Below are positions 58,050 through 64,000 of a DNA stretch of 64,000 bases, one piece after another. This stretch comes from Cyanophora paradoxa. Its lineage: Eukaryota; Glaucocystophyceae; Cyanophorales; Cyanophoraceae. Position numbers and translations under genes: made by a program. The stretch spans positions 248,001 through 312,000 of the forward strand of contig QPMI01000483.1 in NCBI GenBank assembly GCA_004431415.1, written 5' to 3'. How positions within the stretch are numbered: position 1 is the first letter of the stretch; the number at the start of each line of letters is the position of its first letter. The notes beneath the pieces were generated by a model. That model did not search any database and was not told where the DNA came from. It saw only the letters and a program-made list of their open reading frames with translations.

Positions 58050-60017
58050 CTACGACGACATCTGAGCTGAGCCCGACTGGGCTTTGTCTGCCTGAGCCTT
58101 GTCCGCCTGGGCTTTGTAGTAGTTGGCTGACTGCTCGAAGTACAGATTAGGATGATTGATCTGCACCGTGTCCTGTCATCAGAAGAAATTCGAAGCGAGG
58201 AAACACTGATTAAAGTACCGCCTGAATGTCGGCTCCAGATCCTGGATGGAGGTGCTCGAAGCATTTTGTGCAAGCAATCTGAAAGACCCGAGTTGGTGCC
58301 AGCGGGCCGATCCGGAGCAAGGGAGATCACACCTGATAGTGCTGCCCCTTTGCAAGATCCACAACCTCCTGGATGCCCTGGACAGGAACTTTCCTGTTTG
58401 CAAGCAGTGCCCTGAGCCTGCCCTCATCGAAATGCTTGTATGGGCAGCCATGGTGGTCTGCTGCTCCGGGCTGGTCCATAATGATTTTGAGGCAGCTGGA
58501 GTAGTCCGATCAGGACTGCCAGCTGGAGGCGAGCAATGCCATGCACCTCTTCGGAGTGTAGTCCGTCCTCTTCCCCTCACGTCCGTAGTTATGCCTGATG
58601 TTGTATGCGTGCTCCTTGTCGAACTTGTCCACAGGCATGATCTTCGAAAACTCGGAGCGCCAGAATGCAAGGGAGTCCTCCAGACTCAGCCCACATCCCT
58701 GGAAGACAAGTCAGTCTACACAATGAAAATAAAGGATAGTCAGAAAGATATGACCTTCAAGAAAAGGCCAAGTTGCATGCGGCCACCATGCTTGAGGTGG
58801 TGGTTCTCCCGTAGCTTCTTGTGAAGATTGAGCATACAAAGAGGGAAAGAGCGCTCTGCATGCTAAGCAGCCCATCAGTGAACGCCGCGAGGACGAAACC
58901 TATTCAACCACAAACCATTTCCAGAGTCTGCAGGTTGAACTCTTTTTTGTGGGCTCCGCCACTGATGTAGCTGTTGGCAGAAGAATCTTGCAAAGCTGCA
59001 AACTGTTTCTCGAGCCGGGTGTCGATCCACTCATTACGACGAGCACCCAGAAGGGTCAATTCCTTGGACAGTTTGGCTCTGTAATGAAGCAGAACAAGGG
59101 AGACCAGATCCTTGTGAAGGACGTATGCAAAGCCGCTCCGAAGGAAAACTCTTCGCTGGCTGACGAGTTCGAGCGCTTCCTCGAAAGGAACCTGCAATAG
59201 CGATTGAGACCATGCAAAGAAAGTGAGAGATGATCGCACTTTGTAGAAGACTCGCTTCTCTGCGGAGGGGTTGTCGTACTCGAGATTCTCGCGGAGAGCC
59301 TCGTATTCGTCGCTCGAAATCTGCAGAATATGAGGTAGTTTGTTAGCTGCCTCGGTATGCGGTAATTCCAGGGCGAGGGGTAGCAGCTCACGGAGGGGAA
59401 CTTGAAGCCGTGCTCATCCAAGAAAGCCTGGAAGGAGTCGGGTCTTGCCTTTTCCTGATTGAGGCGGTGCCTGTCGCGTGGGTTGTCATGAGAATGTTCA
59501 AGAATAAAGGTCAAATGCTGCGTGCCTCAGCAGGTCGCTCTCATGCTTCAAGAACCACCGACGGTTGTCCTCGCTGCGCGTTTTCTGTTCAGACATATGC
59601 AGCGCACGAAGCGCTTGCCGGAAAGCGGACCTGCCGCAGTATGCAAGCCGGAGGATAAAGTGCGACAGGCGATCGGTGCGCTGCTGCCGTTCGCGTTCGT
59701 CGTCCTTTGCGCCCACTTTCAGCGGGATGTTCTTGTCGATAAGCGCCTGCAGCCGCTTGTCGTCATCCTCCTCCCGCCCACCTCGCAGCTGCCTCGCCTC
59801 GCACTCGCGCAGAACTGCGCGAGCATGTCAGCGAGCGCTCGTCTGTCGACCGCCGAGCGCGGAGTTCACCTGCAAGCCGGTCAAGCGCAAGGCGCTCGAA
59901 CTCCTCTAAAGACATGTCATCTTCAGTTGGCATATCGCTGTACATGGACAGCATCGACTGAGCCCGTCCCCTGCTGCCAACATCGCTCGTGCGCTGTCGT
60001 TTGCTGATGACCTCCAT
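58050..60017 (-). CDS. PRIM2: DNA primase large subunit (Fe-S subunit of pol alpha-primase)
   Basis: PriL/PRIM2 partners the catalytic primase subunit to make RNA primers for replication. The ATG at 60017 gives [17 protein letters not shown] and [14 protein letters not shown]. Later exons give [47 protein letters not shown] with [20 protein letters not shown], then [103 protein letters not shown] and [17 protein letters not shown]. Cysteines in LCM, SCLKI, HGCP and IACT occupy the neighbourhoods of the conserved 4Fe-4S ligands. The tail has [12 protein letters not shown] and ends at the TAG at 58050. About eight introns are needed; those near the 3' end are the least certain. Confidence 0.9.
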
Positions 60018-60319
60018 CGACTGCAACTCCGGAGGCGTTCTGCCCGGGGCGCGACTGCTAGACGGCTGCGCTCAAGACTGCCCCGGGCGAGCTGCCTGCC
60101 ACCTCGATTTGAACGATGGCGGGAGCTCCAACGCCGTACCCCCTCGTTGGGCCGAAGTGGGCCGCGAGAAGCCGCTTGCGCCCAGTAGCCTCCGGGATCC
60201 AGACTAGATTTGCAGCGGCCTCAAGATCGCATGCCCGCACATTGAGCGCGGAGCGAGGTGGTGGTATTTGAACTTCAGCGCGCAGCCGCTCCACCGAAAC
60301 AGGCCGGGCGCTCGGGAGC
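60018..60319. promoter_or_regulatory. Bidirectional promoter region between PRIM2 and the GCP gene
   Basis: The 302 bp between the two opposed ATGs contain no recognisable gene. A minus-strand open frame continues across it from 60681 to 60058 but matches nothing and overlaps GCP exon 1. Confidence 0.45.
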
Positions 60320-63300
60320 ATGGCGTCCGCGCCGATCGTCGGGACGCTGGACGCGCTGGCGCTGAGGTTTCTGCCGAAGACGTATGTGCAGGAGAACCGC
60401 GGCGCCGTGCGGACGATGCTGTATGCGCCGCTGCTGGAGTTCGGGCCGGGCCGCTCGGTGCGTGCGGCGTGAAGCTCACGCGCTGTAGCTATGCTCACTC
60501 GAGCGCTGTGTAGGGCGCTCCGGCCGCAGTGGATGGGGCGCGCGTCTCGTACATGGTCGCCTCCGCTGCTTTCCGCCTTCGCACCCACGGAGCCCAGGAA
60601 GATGCTGATGCACTTGAAGAGCTGAGCGCACGGCTGAGAAGGTGCGCTGCTGTTGAGCGAAGAGCGCGTCCGTCGTCTCACCGTTCGTGTGTTCGTGCAG
60701 TGCTCATTTTCCGCGGCTGCTTCCTGCTAACGAGGCCGATGACGTCCTCTTCCTTCTCCTCTCGCTTGCCAGGGAGCCTGTGCCGCGCTCCGAGGAGAGC
60801 CTCGTTAGGGGCGTCGGGCGAGCGCTCCAAAATCGAAGTGCGTCTTCTGATTTCCCTGCTGCTCTGGATACATGGCGAGCGTGCTGGTCAGGAGCAGCGG
60901 GAACCCCCGACGACGATAAACCAAGAGAATTCAGTGTCTCTGCGTGTGTCGATGACGAGATGGGCTCCACTGGTCTCCCTGGAGCAAGCTACCCCTCACC
61001 CATTGGTCTGGGTTCCCGGAAAACAGGTCTGGCTTCCGACCTCAGCAATCCGATGAATCTAAGCGGCAACAGGAAAATCTCGAATGATAAGAGGAGTGCA
61101 GCCGCTGCCTCATCTCCCAGAACCAGAAGATGAACTCGCGACTCCGCCTCTCATGTTCGATAGTCGGAGCTCAAAGCTCCAAGATTTCGGGCTCGAGCTT
61201 GCATCTCCTCGTCTTGAGTCTTTATCCCAGACAAAGGAGAAAGCTTTGACTGAAAAGCGGTTGCCTGGTCTGACTGAACGGAATGATGATGCACAGTCAA
61301 CCACAGAGTCAAGATCCAAGACTAGTGATGTGAGGAAAACCAGTGACAAGCCGCTTGAGCATGCTGACCGGCCAGCAGAGACCGGCGCATCCGCGGTGGG
61401 AGGAACTTTTGAGCAACTTCCATCTGGCTTCAGACTTGCCAGGGGCCCCTGAAAGTCCTGTTTACATATCTGATGCACCATCCGAAGCCTTCGATGCGCT
61501 TTATCGCCTGTATGCCACTTCCTTTGTTTTACGCTTGGCTCAACTATTAACATGCATTGCTACAGGCACACGAAAAGCTCAGAAGGTCCTAATCCATTTG
61601 TGATCTCTGAGCAAACAGTTATTCAGGTGTGCGCTTTAGTGTGTGCTCTGCGATCATTGTGCCTATATTTGCTGCAGGCTACAATCAACGTATTGCTGGG
61701 TGTTGTGTCGCCTCTCTTTGCGTGGAACGAGACCAAGTACTGTTACGAGCCACATTGCCAAGTTAGGACTCCAACAACCACACCGGCGTCTCTCTCAAGC
61801 ATGCTGGAGGAGTTCAGTCAAGCTGGCTCCTGGGTGAAGAGGCTTGACACACACTCAGACACTCTTCTGAAATCCACCATGCTGTTCGTTTTTTTGACAT
61901 AGTATTCAATTCACGATCATCATTTGAGCTTCCCTGCAGGGGTCGAGTTTCTCAGGCGTTCGCCCAGGCAATTTTGTCGTTTCTAAGACATTTTCGATCA
62001 TCGGTACTCAGCATCCAAGAGCCAGTCCGCCAAAGACGGAGAGAAGAGTTGGACGACGAGTGCTGGTCTTCATGGCTTGACGACGAACTTTCTCCTGTGC
62101 CGTCTGCTCCACATTCAGAACCCAGTTCAACCGATCTGTCTCTTCTAGAATTGTACTCGCACTCAAGGTCGCTTCGGGATCAGCTGGCTACCGTTGCTAC
62201 TCTGTGCCAGTGCACTCGTGAGGTGATCATTTCGCAAATGCCATGCCCTGTTGCTTACCTGACTGACCGAGGTTGCCAGGAATGGACACCCAAGGATGTC
62301 GACAACTTTCCGTCAGGTGGGACATTGTTGGAGCACCTCTTCACATCATCTGCTGTGTGTCTTCTTTGCAACACTGAATCTAGTTTTGCACTAACTTGAT
62401 GCACTTTCCAGGCACTGATAGGGCCATCCGAGCGCCTTGTGTCAAGCATACTACAGAAGTCTTTGCACCCTTATCTTGACATCTTGAATATTTGGCTCTC
62501 CGAGGGAGCATGTGAAGACCCTTTTCAAGATTTCTTCATCATACATGCATGGCGCAATCGACCAGACGAAGGGCACAGACATCCGGACTTCTGGGACTCC
62601 TCATTTCAGGCATGCTTACAATTTGGTCAAAGCGTGTGCCTCGCGTTTGTTTCTAATTTCTTGTGCATCAGCTTGAGCGGTCTCGTCTGCCCAATTTCTT
62701 GCAAGGTGTTGCAGCAGAGATTCTAAGTTGTGGAAAGGCTCTTCGAATTCTTATGCTTCAGAATCGACCTCCTTTAAAATCCAGGCCTCCATTGTCGAAG
62801 GAACCTGCAGCATCGAAGGCGAAGTCAAGAGACAGCAAGCACTTCAATCGCCATCAAGCTTCTGTCGAGTCAGTTAAGTTGGGGAGGCCACGTCATCCAG
62901 TGTCGTTGAAAACAGACATGCCTTCGAAGCTGGAAGCTGTGCAAGAAGAGAAAGCAACGTTTCAAGTGCAGCAGAGTCAACCGTTGCCCGTGAGGACACA
63001 TCAGACATCCGTGCAAGCAAGCATCTCAGTCGAGGAGGAGCAAAAGAAGCATGACCCAGCAATTGTAGAGCTTGTGAAGTCGCAGGTCTGCATCCAGCTG
63101 GCACTCGCCTGTTTTTGGCTCACTCTTCAACAGATCATTTCCGAGTATTCAGAGAAGATCAATAAACTCGAGATGAGGGCTCGGAAAGCGAGATGGAGAA
63201 AGAACAGGATTGAGCACAAGCCACGTCTGAAAGAACTGTTGCACAGGGAGCATGAAGTCTTGAAGGTGAGGAATATGTTGCACTCTGCTATTATGCCATG

Positions 63301-64000
63301 ATTTTAATTATCGACCTTGCTGTTTTCGCAGGCTGAGCTGCAGGGCGAGCTTAGACAGGCTGAGCAAGCTGGGCAAGCAGCAGCCATTTCCAATTTACTG
63401 GCAGTGCTGGGCTTGCTTGACGATCAGCCAATCCCCGAAAGTGACAGGACGGATGTCAATCCTGGTGATGTTTCTGCAGTATCAGGTCTTTCTACAGAGG
63501 AGGAGGATGCTCAGGCGGAGCAGTCTCCTGACGCAACCACTTCATCTCAACATGCAGTTTTGGATGCCCCACATGCTGGAGAGGATGTTGGTATGCCAGC
63601 TACCTCGAATTCTTCAGATGTGGAGAAACGAGGCACACAACCCCTCCATGTGCATTCAGCAGATGATGAACGAGAAAGACAAACTGTTCATGTCGAAGAA
63701 GCAACAGACAATGTTGTTCCAGTGATGGCAACAAATGAAGAAGCTCAGCAAGACGATCACATAGATGCAGAGTCCGTCAGCGTTGAATCACACTCGTCTT
63801 TTGGAGACAACGACTTGCGAGACGCGGACCAAGTTGATGATGCTGTTCGAACACAAGAAGACTCAGCTGTTTCTTCTGTGAAGCCAGAACCAGCGAGCGC
63901 CATGGGAGTGGTTTGCCTGATCCCTGCAAAATCCATCGCATTTTCTGCGCCTCTAAGAATGTTCAATTCATGCAGGAAGACACAGCATACTCTCTCACGG
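60320..64000 (+). CDS. Gamma-tubulin complex component, GCP5/GCP6-like (5' part, runs off the right edge)
   Basis: GCP proteins assemble the gamma-tubulin ring complex that nucleates microtubules at basal bodies and spindle poles. The ATG at 60320 gives MASAPIVGTLDALALRFLPK. Exons with a disordered Ser-rich N-terminal region (about 60870-61430) lead into the GRIP1 domain: LLGVVSPLFAWNETKYCYEP, SSMLEEFSQAGSWVKRLDTH, SLLELYSHSRSLRDQLATVA, SILQKSLHPYLDILNIWLSE, GACEDPFQDFFI and RLPNFLQGVAAEILSCGKAL. The last of these is the usual exit from the helical bundle. Instead of going straight to GRIP2, a long charged insert follows, with a coiled coil (KINKLEMRARKARWRKNRIE) and an acidic Ser/Asp-rich stretch to the window edge. 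That insert is typical of GCP6 and, to a lesser extent, GCP5; the C-terminal gamma-tubulin-binding domain is beyond the window. Confidence 0.8.

Noticed and set aside
60058-60681. A 207-codon minus-strand frame between PRIM2 and the GCP gene.
   Set aside because: It overlaps the clear first exons of the GCP gene, shows no known domain and fits a GC-driven shadow.

Overview
The window is nuclear DNA of a flagellated microbial eukaryote, an alga or protist whose exact lineage I could not fix. The evidence is many 49-130 nt spliceosomal introns, a conserved eukaryotic gene set (eIF3b, zeta-COP, Kish, primase large subunit, gamma-tubulin complex protein, ALC1/CHD1L) and an outer-arm axonemal dynein intermediate chain. 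Most introns are GT-AG, but at least eleven are best explained as GC-AG. Composition is strongly mosaic: the coiled-coil part of the giant gene and most of CHD1L are extremely GC-rich, while the last 9 kb is near balanced. No plastid, viral or prokaryotic gene was recognised.

Layout. Positions 1-1351 (minus) hold the 5' part of DNAI1, divergent from EIF3B at 1531-4289 (plus). A palindrome-rich intergenic stretch follows. From 5300 to 45301 (plus) lies one enormous gene of about 40 kb with roughly 45 short introns. It is predicted to encode a single-pass membrane protein of about 12,000 residues: a signal peptide, about 8,000 residues of cysteine-rich GCC2/GCC3-like repeats full of N-glycosylation sequons, a small membrane-proximal module, one transmembrane helix, a cytoplasmic coiled coil of about 4,000 residues built from about 19 repeats of a 137-residue motif, and a conserved-looking globular C-terminal domain. 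Its ectodomain contains a nested tandem repeat (804-bp units inside roughly 5-kb superunits, introns included) and one single-base frameshift that is probably an assembly error.

After a 2.8-kb intergenic region with a roughly 210-bp tandem repeat and a G19 tract comes a zinc-finger gene (48073-50025, minus), then a CHD1L/ALC1 chromatin remodeller with macro and BRCT-like domains (50541-55764, minus), the tiny Kish/TMEM167 gene (56072-56553, plus), coatomer zeta (57094-57888, plus), DNA primase large subunit PRIM2 (58050-60017, minus) and the 5' part of a GCP5/6-like gamma-tubulin complex gene (60320 to beyond the right edge, plus).

Three gene pairs are head-to-head with only 179-307 bp between start codons (DNAI1/EIF3B, CHD1L/Kish, PRIM2/GCP), so shared promoters are likely. 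The genes do not form a pathway. The standout locus is the giant membrane protein, which could physically link an extracellular cysteine-rich fibre to an intracellular coiled-coil rod. Its function is unknown to me.
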